This document shows, in pieces, positions 9,460-17,636 of a stretch of 64,000 nucleotides of DNA; the stretch's first letter is position 1; each line of letters opens with the position of its first letter. The DNA lies in the NCBI RefSeq assembly GCF_003600835.1, contig NZ_NQYC01000001.1:744001-808000 (forward strand). The letters run 5' to 3'. The translations under genes were made by a program, and so were the position numbers. The notes under the pieces were generated by a model. That model was given only the letters and a program-made list of their open reading frames with translations. It made no database searches and was not told the origin of the DNA. Source of the stretch: Bacillus sp. PK3_68 (lineage in GTDB: Bacteria; Bacillota; Bacilli; Bacillales; Domibacillaceae).

Positions 9460-10215
9460 TTACACGTAGGGAAACATCTTATTTAAATAGTAGTTTACAG
9501 AATAAGCGACCATGCTATGTCCTTTTGGCGTCCAATGGAAGCCTAGCAGCGGATCAACTAACCCGCTTTTTGAAATCTTTGTATCTGTCGCATTTCCAGC
9601 TTTCAATACGGCATTCGCATAGTTATCTACGAGTTGAACCTTGTGTACCTTTGCCACTTTTCGGATCACATCGTTATAGCTGTTCTCCCATTTGCGTAGG
9701 CCGCCCTTATCAGCGTATAATGCTCTCACTTTAGGATTGCTTGCTGAATGGAATTGATAATATACTCCCTCATTCACAGGCAGATTAGTCATCAATATGA
9801 CTTTAGCAGGTCTTTCTTTTAACTGTAAGACCATGCTGGCAAGATTTCTTTCAAACTGAGCCTTACTAACTTGTGGTTGTCCAGTTTTAGGGTTAATCAA
9901 TGCATCGTTTAGTCCAAACATAATTACAACAACTGCTGGATTTAGGTCTAGCACATCTTTCTTAAATCTCTTTATGGCTTGATCTGTTGTATTTCCGCTT
10001 ACGCCTTTATTGATCACACCTGCAACGTTAGGCCAGTTGCGATCAGGATAATCCGGGAACTCTTTCGGCAAATATGATCCAGACGTGTTACTGTCCCCAA
10101 AAGCAACGACTCTATCAGTTTTGATTGTAGCCGCCTCTATATTAAATGACACGCCGGAGATGAGGAGTCCGGCTGCCGCAATCCCAGATACCAACAATTT
10201 TTTAATCTTGTTCAT
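9460..10215 (-). CDS. Secreted SGNH/GDSL-type hydrolase
   Basis: A 251-residue esterase or acyl hydrolase with a signal peptide (about 1-28, ending IEAA). Block I is FGDSN with Ser42; block II is around NKGVSGN (69-75); block III is GLND with Asn103; block V is FHWTPKGH with His227. The usual Asp three residues before the catalytic His is Leu224 here; Asp221 may replace it. The start is ATG 10215, with GGGGG eight bases upstream, rather than the GTG five codons earlier. It is monocistronic. The substrate is not predictable (lipids, acetylated sugars or peptidoglycan). Confidence 0.88.
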   Translation of the reverse strand: MNKIKKLLVSGIAAAGLLISGVSFNIEAATIKTDRVVAFGDSNTSGSYLPKEFPDYPDRNWPNVAGVINKGVSGNTTDQAIKRFKKDVLDLNPAVVVIMFGLNDALINPKTGQPQVSKAQFERNLASMVLQLKERPAKVILMTNLPVNEGVYYQFHSASNPKVRALYADKGGLRKWENSYNDVIRKVAKVHKVQLVDNYANAVLKAGNATDTKISKSGLVDPLLGFHWTPKGHSMVAYSVNYYLNKMFPYV

Positions 10216-10318
10216 TTTAATAACCCCCACTCTATGTACACACTTATTATACCATTTACTTCCTTACTTGGAAGAATAAAACGGAATAGTGGAACCTCAC
10301 TTTTTTCACCGAACTACA

Positions 10319-10753
10319 ATGACTTAGAACAACCGAACTGTTCGTCAATGTCTCGCAGCGTTACTCCTCGTTTCCACTGGATGCCAAATAAATGAATCGA
10401 ACCTAGAAAAATATCCTGCTCAAAAGCACTCTAACTCGGAAAATAGGGTTACTATCAAAACTGAGAAAGCTAAGTACCCAGCTGCAGTGAAGGCGATCAC
10501 TGTCGAGATCTATAATGAAAGTGATAAAGAATACATGACAGGTGCTCACGTGTTTCTTGTAAAAAAGGTAGACGGTATATGGCGCAAGGTGCCAATGAAA
10601 GCAAAAGGCTTCACAGAGCAAGGAATGATTCATCCTCCAAATGAAGTATCATCCTTAAGCCTTAATGTTGATGATCTAAATTACGAGCTTACACCGGGTG
10701 AATACCAAGCTCTTATAGGCGCACTTGCTGCTCCATTTAAAATTGTAGAATGA
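10319..10753 (+). pseudogene. Ig-like-domain lipoprotein gene with an amber stop at codon 3
   Basis: Reading from ATG 10319 gives Met-Thr-TAG, then an uninterrupted frame to the stop at 10751-10753 (145 codons in all). After the TAG the product has a basic n-region (NNRTVRQ), a hydrophobic stretch and a lipobox-like STGC (Cys at codon 20), then an Ig-like fold segment (KAITVEIYNESDKE to KIVE). The family looks like the bacterial Ig-like (Big_14-type) lipoproteins of Bacillus, where a Lys codon (AAG to TAG) would fit codon 3. No good ribosome site precedes the ATG. Alternatives are an unseen start or internal initiation at GTG 10487, which would lack the signal. Confidence 0.6.
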
Positions 10754-10934
10754 GAAAGGAAAAGGCTTGATCTGTGACTCCATTAAAGTACTACGCCATA
10801 AAAGTACATTCATAAGTTATATGTGTATTTTATAGAAAAAGGGGTACCAAGTTATTAAGCTTTCTCATCTAATATCTAGCACTGAGCTTTCTTTATTTGG
10901 TTTGAATAAGGAAAACCCGGTGGGAGGTGATTAC

Positions 10935-11126
10935 ATGAGAAAAGTTCATGGCATAAAGAATTTAATCGCTTATTTAGAATTCGTGGATTTTCCACTTACG
11001 GAAGAACAGGTCAACGATCTATTATTAAAAAAGGAACTTCCTCACCTCAGACCTTTAAAACACCTCATTGTTTTTAATTTAGATCACATTGACTGGTGGA
11101 TCAGCCAGCAGCGATTAAAGCCATAG
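10935..11126 (+). CDS. Small excisionase/MerR-like hypothetical protein
   Basis: 63 residues from ATG 10935, preceded by GGGAGGTGATT. It is small, helical and charged, with TEEQVNDLLLKKELPHLRP followed by FNLDHIDWWISQQR, a layout reminiscent of short excisionase-type DNA-binding proteins. I cannot name the family with certainty. It is followed by a hairpin at 11137-11154. Confidence 0.6.
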   Translation: MRKVHGIKNLIAYLEFVDFPLTEEQVNDLLLKKELPHLRPLKHLIVFNLDHIDWWISQQRLKP

Positions 11127-11136
11127 ATGAATACTG

Positions 11137-11160
11137 CCCTGCTACTAAGCAGGGTATTTA
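11137..11160 (+). terminator. Weak terminator-like hairpin
   Basis: CCCTGCT (11137-11143) pairs with AGCAGGG (11148-11154), followed by TATTTAT; it lies 11 bp after the stop codon of the small gene. Confidence 0.5.
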
Positions 11161-11193
11161 TCATGAGCTGTTCATTCTCAATTTCGTGTAATT

Positions 11194-11544
11194 TTATTTG
11201 ATCCTCGCTCTACTCTCTATTTGTTTTAAGAACGCGCATACACTTATTGAAACCTTTCCTACTATCCAATTGCTGCAAGTCATTAAGCTTTCCATATTTT
11301 TTGGCCAACCATGGATCTTCGCTAGCCTTTCACAAATACGACAGATCAAAGACAACTACATAAAATGCTCCATCGTTAATAGCCGATTTCGAAATTCTGC
11401 TATAATGTCTAGTTTGATTTATACTATCCGTTCATCGCATAATGTATCGGTAAATTCTCGATTATCCATCTACATAACATCTGCATGTTGCTTCTCAAAC
11501 CAAAACAAGCAATGTCTACAACAATCATTTAAAATAAGTTGCAT
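11194..11544 (-). pseudogene. Degraded small gene with three in-frame stops
   Basis: An almost ideal ribosome site (GGAGGGGAGGGT) precedes ATG 11544. The frame then reads as convincing protein: a Cys-rich start (NDCCRHCLFWFEK), LDIIAEFRNRLLTMEHFM, and LSLICRICERLAKIHGWPK, to a stop at 11194. It is interrupted by TAG, TAA and TAG. All three could come from Gln codons by one C-to-T change. The family is not recognised. I infer a decayed gene; a sequencing explanation is unlikely because these are substitutions. Confidence 0.45.
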
Positions 11545-12196
11545 ACCCTCCCCTCCTTCGTATGTTTTATGAACTGCGTAACAGCATGTAATCTAAGCAT
11601 TTTCCGTTAAAATTTAGAAAAAGAGTGCCAGAGGATGAATGACCTTTTAGTACACTATTCGTGTGCTTTTTGTAATGTTTCACACCGCTTATGTCCACTA
11701 TTCCTCAATCTTCATGTTCAATTGCTTCCCTAGATACTTACACTTGGAACACTGCTTCATCAGTATGATCTCTGAGCGTATTTCTGATTTTCGCCCCTTC
11801 CTTTCGTCTATCCCTCTTCACGTCGTTAAACCAATCATCCCTTTACTAAAAAATAATCGCTAATTCGTCTTCGTTGTTCTGTTCAATTGATACAATCTTC
11901 ACCAATGACTCCCCAGGTCACGAAATACAAGAGAGACTAGGTTATGCCCCTAGCTTTATCTGCGCAAAATCAGGCATATAAACCCAATAAACTATCTCCC
12001 CTCTAGACCTTTTGTCGTTATTTGACGAAAAAATGATCTGGAATCCCCAATTAAGTTGTAGGAAAATGGAAGAAAGTACATTTCATCTTTTATGTGTAAA
12101 GTTTAGATAGAATTGCTAAAAAATTAGCTGGAGTGCAATAAAGATGATTGGATTTTTAAGAGGTAACTACACATGAATTAAAGGAGCCGATTTATT
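11545..12196. other. Decaying intergenic stretch
   Basis: Contains a second minus-strand fragment from ATG 11760 with a zinc-ribbon-like start (MKQCSKCKYLGKQLNMK) that stops after 20 residues, with scattered further open pieces to about 11560. No intact gene is supported. The right end holds the promoter and ribosome site of the excalibur gene. Confidence 0.4.
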
Positions 12197-12460
12197 ATGA
12201 ATCGTATTGCTACAGTAATCTTATCTTCGTCCCTAATATTAGGAGTTTCAGCCGTCACTCCTTCCACTGTGGATGCAGCGGCAAAATCTTACAAAAACTG
12301 TACGGAACTAAACAAATCCTATCAAGGTGGAGTCGCCAAAGACGCCAAGGTAAAAAATAAAGGCGGCAAAACTAAGTATAAGCCCACAGTATCTGCAGCC
12401 CTTTATAAGTCAAATTCAAAGCTTGACAGAGATAAAGATGGCATTGCTTGCGAGAGATGA
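12197..12460 (+). CDS. Secreted excalibur-domain protein
   Basis: 87 residues with a signal peptide (about 1-27, ending VDAAA). The mature part is one excalibur domain: YKNCTELNKSYQGGVAKD near the start and LDRDKDGIACER at the end, where the DxDxDG loop is the calcium-binding signature. Such domains are extracellular and often accompany nucleases, but this protein has no other domain. The AAAGGAG site precedes the ATG. It is monocistronic with its own terminator. Confidence 0.92.
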   Translation: MNRIATVILSSSLILGVSAVTPSTVDAAAKSYKNCTELNKSYQGGVAKDAKVKNKGGKTKYKPTVSAALYKSNSKLDRDKDGIACER

Positions 12461-12502
12461 GTAAACTTTAACACTATTTCCTCTGTTCTTATAATCTATA
12501 GA

Positions 12503-12550
12503 GAGGATAACAACCCGCTGAAGATCTAACTAGTCAGCGGGTTCTCTTAT
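12503..12550 (+). terminator. Intrinsic terminator of the excalibur gene
   Basis: AACCCGCTGA (12512-12521) pairs with TCAGCGGGTT (12534-12543) and is followed by CTCTTATTTTATTT. Confidence 0.85.
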
Positions 12551-12765
12551 TTTATTTGGGTAAGATTCTCTCTCAATAAAAATTCCACTGTCACATTCAC
12601 TACAAATACTGGCTGTTCCATTTAAACCAAGTGCTCTTCCATTCTTCAATTCGCCGATTTTTGTTCACTTGTTTGTTATTTTTTGTTATAGCGCATACTT
12701 TCACATATAGTATAATTTTTTACATTAAACAAACTTTTGCCACATAAAGGGGATAAGAAGTAATA

Positions 12766-13110
12766 ATGATTTCTTTTTTGCTAACTTTAAAACGATTTTT
12801 AAAAGCCCTAAAACATGCTTTTAAATTGAAGAACTTTCAAGTGCTTTTCACTTTAGTGTTGATTTTTTTACTATCGGGAACGATCTTTTATGTTAAGCAA
12901 GAAGGGTTAAGTATAATAGAAGCTCTTTATTTTTGCGTTGTGACGCTCAGTACAGTTGGCCATCCTAATTTTGAGCCTCAAACAGCGTTTGGCAAGGTGT
13001 TTACAATCGTTTATATTTTAGCTGGTACCGGTTTGTTTGTTGGGCTGATAGTGTATCTTGCCTATGCCATGATTAAACAACCGGAAGATGAAAAGCAAAC
13101 GATCAAATAA
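12766..13110 (+). CDS. NaK-like two-TM cation channel with altered filter
   Basis: 114 residues, collinear with the Bacillus cereus NaK channel: amphipathic N-terminus MISFLLTLKR, TM1 at about 25-45, pore helix IEALYFCVVT (51-60), selectivity filter, and TM2 at about 78-105. NaK has TVGDGN in the filter; this protein has T63-V-G-H66-P67-N68 (codons ACA GTT GGC CAT CCT AAT), followed by the usual F-x-PQT-x-FGK. It should form a tetrameric membrane channel for monovalent cations, but His-Pro in place of Asp-Gly is unusual and may change conductance or selectivity. It stands alone with its own terminator. Confidence 0.9.
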   Translation: MISFLLTLKRFLKALKHAFKLKNFQVLFTLVLIFLLSGTIFYVKQEGLSIIEALYFCVVTLSTVGHPNFEPQTAFGKVFTIVYILAGTGLFVGLIVYLAYAMIKQPEDEKQTIK

Positions 13111-13146
13111 CAACCACAGCAAGACAGATCGTTGTGGTTATTATCA
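13111..13146 (+). terminator. Terminator-like hairpin after the channel gene
   Basis: An AACCACA arm pairs with TGTGGTT across about 13 bases right after the channel stop codon, followed by ATTATTATC. Confidence 0.6.
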
Positions 13147-13210
13147 GTTGTGCAGGTGCTACTGCTAATCATACAGGCGCAGGAAATAAAGAAACATACA
13201 GATTCATCCG

Positions 13211-13455
13211 CTACTCTTCTTGAACAAGCTTTACCTCATCATATCCACAATTATGACAATACATTACATGGGGACAAATCTGATCTCTCGCTGTGTTCGG
13301 ATAGCCGTCCCCATCTTTACTGTTTCTTCATCGTTATAATGGCCGTATGGATCTAAAAAATCGGATACTTTGCCCGAATCATCTAATTGGGAACCGCAAT
13401 CCGGGCAATACAATTCCAATTCTTTAAATGAATTACACAACGGACACTGTTTCAT
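13211..13455 (-). pseudogene. Small zinc-ribbon protein, frameshifted
   Basis: The frame from ATG 13455 encodes MKQCPLCNSF and YCPDCGSQL (two CxxC pairs) and then DPYGHYNDEETVKM. The third cysteine pair, in DQICPHVMYCHNCGYDEV, is encoded in another frame ending at 13211. Adding one G to the four-G run (C-run 13309-13312) would give a continuous 81-residue protein. Function is unknown; the CxxC pairs suggest zinc binding. A TGATATAA-type leader without a strong ribosome site precedes the ATG. Like four other genes here it is broken by one missing homopolymer base, so it may be intact in reality. Confidence 0.75.
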
Positions 13456-13941
13456 TTATATCACCTCTTTTAGCTTCCAAATTTAGTATTCATTTTCCTC
13501 TAGATAATATGTGCAATATAAGCAAATGATAAATACAATATAGCGGATAAACTTCCGATTTATTCGTTCACTCTAGTCTTTCCTCAATCTGTTAAAGCAG
13601 TAAATCCTCTTCCGATGCATTAAAGAAACAAATGGAAGAATGTTCTTATAGGACTCTTGCTTAAAACGGTAAAACCGAGTACATAAGACTGTTTTACTCC
13701 AAAAATAAAACACCCTTTTAGGATGCTTCGTTGTTCATTTCTATTCAAATTCTCCTGTATACCCAAGTATTCAACTTCCTTTGAAGTCCTCTGTCTTTTC
13801 TTCCTTAAGCTGTTCCTATAAAACTGTGCCAGCCTCAAGTCATTTTTCTTTATTCATACTCGCTGTCTCTACCTTCAGACACTGTCCAGTTCCATTCAAT
13901 GTTTGCGTAAGTCCTTATTTTATTCCTCCGAAAAGCCCTGC
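13456..13941. other. Intergenic region
   Basis: About 485 bp between two leftward genes; AT-rich, with an open minus-strand frame (13620-13838) that has no ribosome site or family resemblance. I see no supported gene. Confidence 0.4.
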
Positions 13942-14346
13942 CTATGATAGTTCAGTCGGCTTTCCTCTGGAAAATGCGATGTATCTCGTTCCCTGGAAAG
14001 TTAGAGTTCCTATATCGCCCTCTGCCATCAGTCCATATTCCTTGCCTGGAACACGAAACTCTGATCGATCGCCACTCTCAAATTCAAATGTAACGAAGTA
14101 AGTCGTAGAGGAACTGTTAGAGTAAGTATTCTCATCATATGACTGATTATGTCTTGTAACATTTATTCGTTTAGCCTTCACGCTTGCTGGAACAGACAAA
14201 CGGGGAGAATGCTCATTTTTATTCCATTGGCTAAGCCCTCTGAATCCGTTAACTATAATGCCGATAAGAGCGACCGCAAAAATCAGCCCTATAACAACAG
14301 GAACAGCCGTGAATAACCAATCTCCATTTCCTTCAAGAGTATACAT
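13942..14346 (-). CDS. DUF2500 family membrane protein
   Basis: 134 residues: one membrane helix at about 10-33 (WLFTAVPVVIGLIFAVALIG), then a beta-rich soluble part with SSSTTYFVTFEFESGDR, FRVPGKEYGLMAEGDIG and LTFQGTRYIAF, the DUF2500 signature. Family function is unknown. The start ATG 14346 has AAGGAGG about 8 bases upstream. It stands alone. Confidence 0.88.
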   Translation of the reverse strand: MYTLEGNGDWLFTAVPVVIGLIFAVALIGIIVNGFRGLSQWNKNEHSPRLSVPASVKAKRINVTRHNQSYDENTYSNSSSTTYFVTFEFESGDRSEFRVPGKEYGLMAEGDIGTLTFQGTRYIAFSRGKPTELS

Positions 14347-14769
14347 GACACCGTCCTCCTTATTCTGTTAACACAATTATACGAAGAAATTCAAAGAAAG
14401 TTCCCCATTGTTTATAGTTTTTCTACTGGCGACGGTTAATTGTAGCAATAGCAGCAAGGATGAAAAGATCATCTTAGCAACAGGTGAATAAAGTTAATCA
14501 TCCATCATAAATAACCGGGAGGAGATTAAAGGTTGTGTCAATTAGAAAACTCGAACTTTACTTGCTAATTTATGAGCCTAGTAGCATTTCCCTTTTCCCG
14601 AGCAACTCTGTTATACTTTAACACTTCACTCTATTCACCTATAAATTTCAACCAGCCACTTCCTCTTCTTATACCTTTGTCACACCCCTAAGTCCCTATT
14701 CATTGGAGATGGAAGTACGGTTTAGTTCTCTGCAACATTCTTTCCGGAGAGGCTTCCTTTTAACATAGT
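14347..14769. other. Intergenic region
   Basis: About 420 bp without a supported gene or clear hairpin. Confidence 0.4.
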
Positions 14770-15675
14770 TTATTGATCCATTTGACTTGCTCTATATAAC
14801 ATAGACCATACTTCTTCCCTTGTCACCGGCCGTTGTGGGTAAGTACCATCGGATATGCCCTTTTCTTTAACCCACTTCTGGGCTTCTCTGAAGCGCGGGG
14901 ATGCAGCCGCATCTTTTTTGTATTCCACGTTTGGTTCCTCCTTTTCTGTATCTTTGTTATTTTCCTTTAACTCTTTCAACAGTTCCTCTATCTTAGCCAG
15001 CGTCTTTTCACCTGCGATACCATCGGCTTGGAGTCCAGTACGTCTTTGCAAAACCATCACGGCATTAGCGGTAGCGTTGTCATAAATCCCATCCACACCG
15101 CCTGTATCGTAACCAAGCTTAACAAGTTTTCCTTGCAATTCTTTTACCTTGTTGCCTCGGTCTCCTTGTTCAAGATAAGATTTTTCAGGAGGTGTGTAGC
15201 TGCCAGATGGCGGCGGCTTCTTTCCTGATCGGAGCTCTGCAAGAGATAAGCCAAATGTTAGCTGAAAATGCGGAGGATCCTTAAAACTGCGAAAATCTCC
15301 TCCCCATTCAAGTCCGAGTGATTTACCTAATTGCCCCACTTGATACCAGTCTTTTTTCCCGTCTTTATTGGTATCAACATTTTCGTTCCAATATACGGCT
15401 GTCCCATCCGACGACGCAATAACAAAATCGAAAGCCAATCCAAAGTTATGGTAAGAGTAGCCCCCCTTGGCATTTGTAACAATCTCCCCCGGTTTCTCAC
15501 GTCCTTGTGCATATAATTCATTTTGCTCAGCAATCGTTCGCAATCCTTGAGTAATAAGGATATAGATTCCTTTACTATGCGCTTGTCTAATAAGCTCCCT
15601 CGCTTTCTCTGCGAGCAACGGATGAACATCTTTCAAGCGCCGATCCGCTTTTGCTAATAGTTCATTTACGTTCAT
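14770..15675 (-). CDS. Endolysin-like L-Ala-D-Glu peptidase (M15/CwlK type)
   Basis: 301 residues from ATG 15675 (GGGAGGG 6 bases upstream); an open extension upstream lacks a ribosome site. The M15 peptidase domain (about 1-145) has the zinc motifs SYHNFGLAFDF and DPPHFQL. A linker is followed by a peptidoglycan-binding repeat (about 163-225, GDRGNKVKELQGKLVKLGYD). After a charged linker comes a short C-terminal element, EAQKWVKEKGISDGTYPQRP, typical of Bacillus phage endolysins. There is no signal peptide, as in phage lysins that need a holin; none is seen nearby. It could be a domesticated phage lysin or a non-classically exported autolysin. Confidence 0.88.
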   Translation of the reverse strand: MNVNELLAKADRRLKDVHPLLAEKARELIRQAHSKGIYILITQGLRTIAEQNELYAQGREKPGEIVTNAKGGYSYHNFGLAFDFVIASSDGTAVYWNENVDTNKDGKKDWYQVGQLGKSLGLEWGGDFRSFKDPPHFQLTFGLSLAELRSGKKPPPSGSYTPPEKSYLEQGDRGNKVKELQGKLVKLGYDTGGVDGIYDNATANAVMVLQRRTGLQADGIAGEKTLAKIEELLKELKENNKDTEKEEPNVEYKKDAAASPRFREAQKWVKEKGISDGTYPQRPVTREEVWSMLYRASQMDQ

Positions 15676-16020
15676 TTTAACCCTCCCAGTTTTAAAATTT
15701 TTCACTTCAATGAACCTTGCATGTAATATTACTATTCTTCTAGTGGACAATTCGTGTCGGCGTTTTAGCAATAACTGGAAAGGCATTTCGCTCAATTTTC
15801 TAATCAACTGAAAATGGCAGGGTGTATCGTATAATGTAGATTCTTAGACAATCACTAGATCAAAAAAGAATGATTGTCCCATCATTTATTTGATTCATTA
15901 GTGATAGAGATCCTCCCCTCTATATAACTAGGAAAAATTAGGCTTCCATACATTTGCGGGAAATCAACTTTCCCATAGCAAATACAGCCTGACTGGTGAG
16001 CTTTATCTGAAAATACTTCT
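15676..16020. other. Intergenic region upstream of the peptidase gene
   Basis: About 345 bp, presumably with the promoter of the leftward peptidase gene. No other feature is supported. Confidence 0.35.
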
Positions 16021-16218
16021 TTGTGTATGGTCGACGGCTATTCTCATTCCGGAGAGAATACTGATCTATATTATGTAAGGAAGGATATACCCACTCATTT
16101 ATTGATCATTGCTCATGATGAAAGAATGATGAATACAGGTATAAATCCTAAAACCAATAAATTTTCAACTAATGATGATATGTATTTTAACCATCCAGGA
16201 GCCAGATTAAGAAACTGA
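16021..16218 (+). CDS. Hypothetical short ORF or gene fragment
   Basis: 65 codons from TTG 16021 or 63 from ATG 16027, without a ribosome site. The sequence is protein-like (VDGYSHSGENTDLYYVRKDI; HDERMMNTGINPKTNKFSTN) and ends just before a terminator. It may be the 3' fragment of a lost gene. The family is not recognised. Confidence 0.3.
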   Translation: MCMVDGYSHSGENTDLYYVRKDIPTHLLIIAHDERMMNTGINPKTNKFSTNDDMYFNHPGARLRN

Positions 16219-16233
16219 AAAAAACATTGGCAA

Positions 16234-16266
16234 TAAAAAACCCCGCTTATAAGCGAGGTTTTTATT
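16234..16266. terminator. Terminator between convergent transcripts
   Basis: AACCCCGCTT pairs with AAGCGAGGTT (16239-16260), flanked by A-run and T-run; the one mismatch is a G-U pair in the leftward RNA, so it best serves the GGDEF gene. Confidence 0.7.
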
Positions 16267-16324
16267 TTTAAGTCTCCCAAGAGATTCCAGTCTCTTAATC
16301 GATGGTTTGTTGGCAATTATATAA

Positions 16325-16906
16325 TTATTCTTTTGGAGAATGCGGAGTAAAATAACAAAAGCAGCATTGGTGATGCATCGAAGATTTAGCTTGATAGAGA
16401 GCCAGATCGGCATATTCCAAAAGTTTATCTATATCCTGGCCTTGTTCTGGATAAAGGCTGATACCTATGCTTGCACGAATAGAAATATGACTATCCTTTA
16501 CGAGGAAGGATGTATCGAATACTGCTTTTACTTGATTCATCTTTTCTTCTAGGTGATCATCCTGTTCTATTAACAATAAAAACTCATCACCGCTTAAATG
16601 GAAGGCATCAATGCCGTACTCTGCTAGCGCTTCTAAGCGTTTAGCTGTCTCAATGAGAAACCGGTCTCCCGCCGAATGTCCAAATAGATCATTTATCCCT
16701 TTAAACTCATCAATATCAATCAAAGCGATTCCCAAGCTGTTTCCAGCTTGTTGGGCACGTTTCATATATGATTCTATTGACATATAAAACATACGACGAT
16801 TAGGCAGCTTTGTCAGCTCATGGTGTAACGCTAAATACTTCCATTTTTCCAGTTCGTCCTTCATGGATTCCTCACTTTCAACTAACTTCTTCTGCTGATT
16901 ATCCAT
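16325..16906 (-). CDS. GGDEF-domain protein (putative diguanylate cyclase)
   Basis: 193 residues, soluble: a short coiled-coil start (about 1-25) then a GGDEF domain with HELTKLPNRR (29-38), the metal residues in ALIDIDEFK (61-69), and the signature loop SGDEF (105-109) in place of GGDEF. SGDEF can be active in some enzymes. No RxxD inhibitory site is evident before the loop. With no sensor domain it may be constitutive or degenerate. The ribosome site AGAGAGGAAG precedes the ATG. It would make c-di-GMP from two GTP. Confidence 0.85.
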   Translation of the reverse strand: MDNQQKKLVESEESMKDELEKWKYLALHHELTKLPNRRMFYMSIESYMKRAQQAGNSLGIALIDIDEFKGINDLFGHSAGDRFLIETAKRLEALAEYGIDAFHLSGDEFLLLIEQDDHLEEKMNQVKAVFDTSFLVKDSHISIRASIGISLYPEQGQDIDKLLEYADLALYQAKSSMHHQCCFCYFTPHSPKE

Positions 16907-17636
16907 AGAGATCTTCCTCTCTTTGTTTCCCTGACTTATTTCATTTTATAACTCCATTCTTACACTCCTCTCTCTTTTCTCTTACAATAAACTTATCTGA
17001 AAGGAAAAAGAGAGGAATAACTATAATTTAAGCGATTTAGCAAATGGGAATCATTGATAATGTTTTCGTCAATATCGCTTTCCTTGCTATTCATCTACTA
17101 GGAATTAATGGGTTTGGTTAACCTGCACTGGTTCAGGAGGAAAAGCTTGATGTCCAAATTGTGTGTGTCACCGCTCATCAATAGTGAAATTCAGGAGTTT
17201 AACCTTGATTATCTCACGTAGCATGGAACGGCCCTCTCAAAAAATGAGCCGTCTAAAAGCCAAACTGCATCCATAAAAAAGCGATGGCTACTATATATAG
17301 TAGCCATCGCTTCATTAAGCCTCTTAATATGTATAATCGTTAGCCAGCCAGCCATGCGGCAACCAACACGGTCGATGAACAACCACCGCATTAGCCGTTC
17401 TCATGGATTTTATCGAACGTATGAACTATGAATCTTTAGCTTTGAATAGTAAGAAGTTTGATTCCTGAACTCTAAGGGCTGAGCTTTGAGCTTTGAACTT
17501 TTATCCAAGTATGCGATAGCTTCGCATGACTAAATGTTTTAGATAATCTCATTATGATAAAAGTTAGCGGCTGTAAGGTCGAAGCCGCTGGCACCTGTTC
17601 AGTTTTATTGATTTTCGGCTAACTAACCATCTCTAT
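16907..17636. other. Long intergenic region with a perfect palindrome
   Basis: About 730 bp without a supported gene. It holds the 34-bp palindrome at 17279-17312 and a short imperfect tandem repeat of GAGCTTTGA at about 17490-17503. Confidence 0.4.
17275..17312 (-). terminator. 34-bp perfect palindrome with T-run on the minus strand
   Basis: AAGCGATGGCTACTATA (17279-17295) is followed directly by its exact complement (17296-17312). Six A at 17275-17280 read as T leftward. It may terminate transcripts from the gene ending at 17637, although 320 bp away. Confidence 0.6.

Noticed and set aside
11198-11572. Rightward 124-codon open frame
   Set aside because: No ribosome site and no protein character; the leftward reading of the same stretch with a strong ribosome site is more convincing as a decayed gene.
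13620-13838. Leftward 72-codon frame in the gap before DUF2500
   Set aside because: No ribosome site and no recognisable sequence features.
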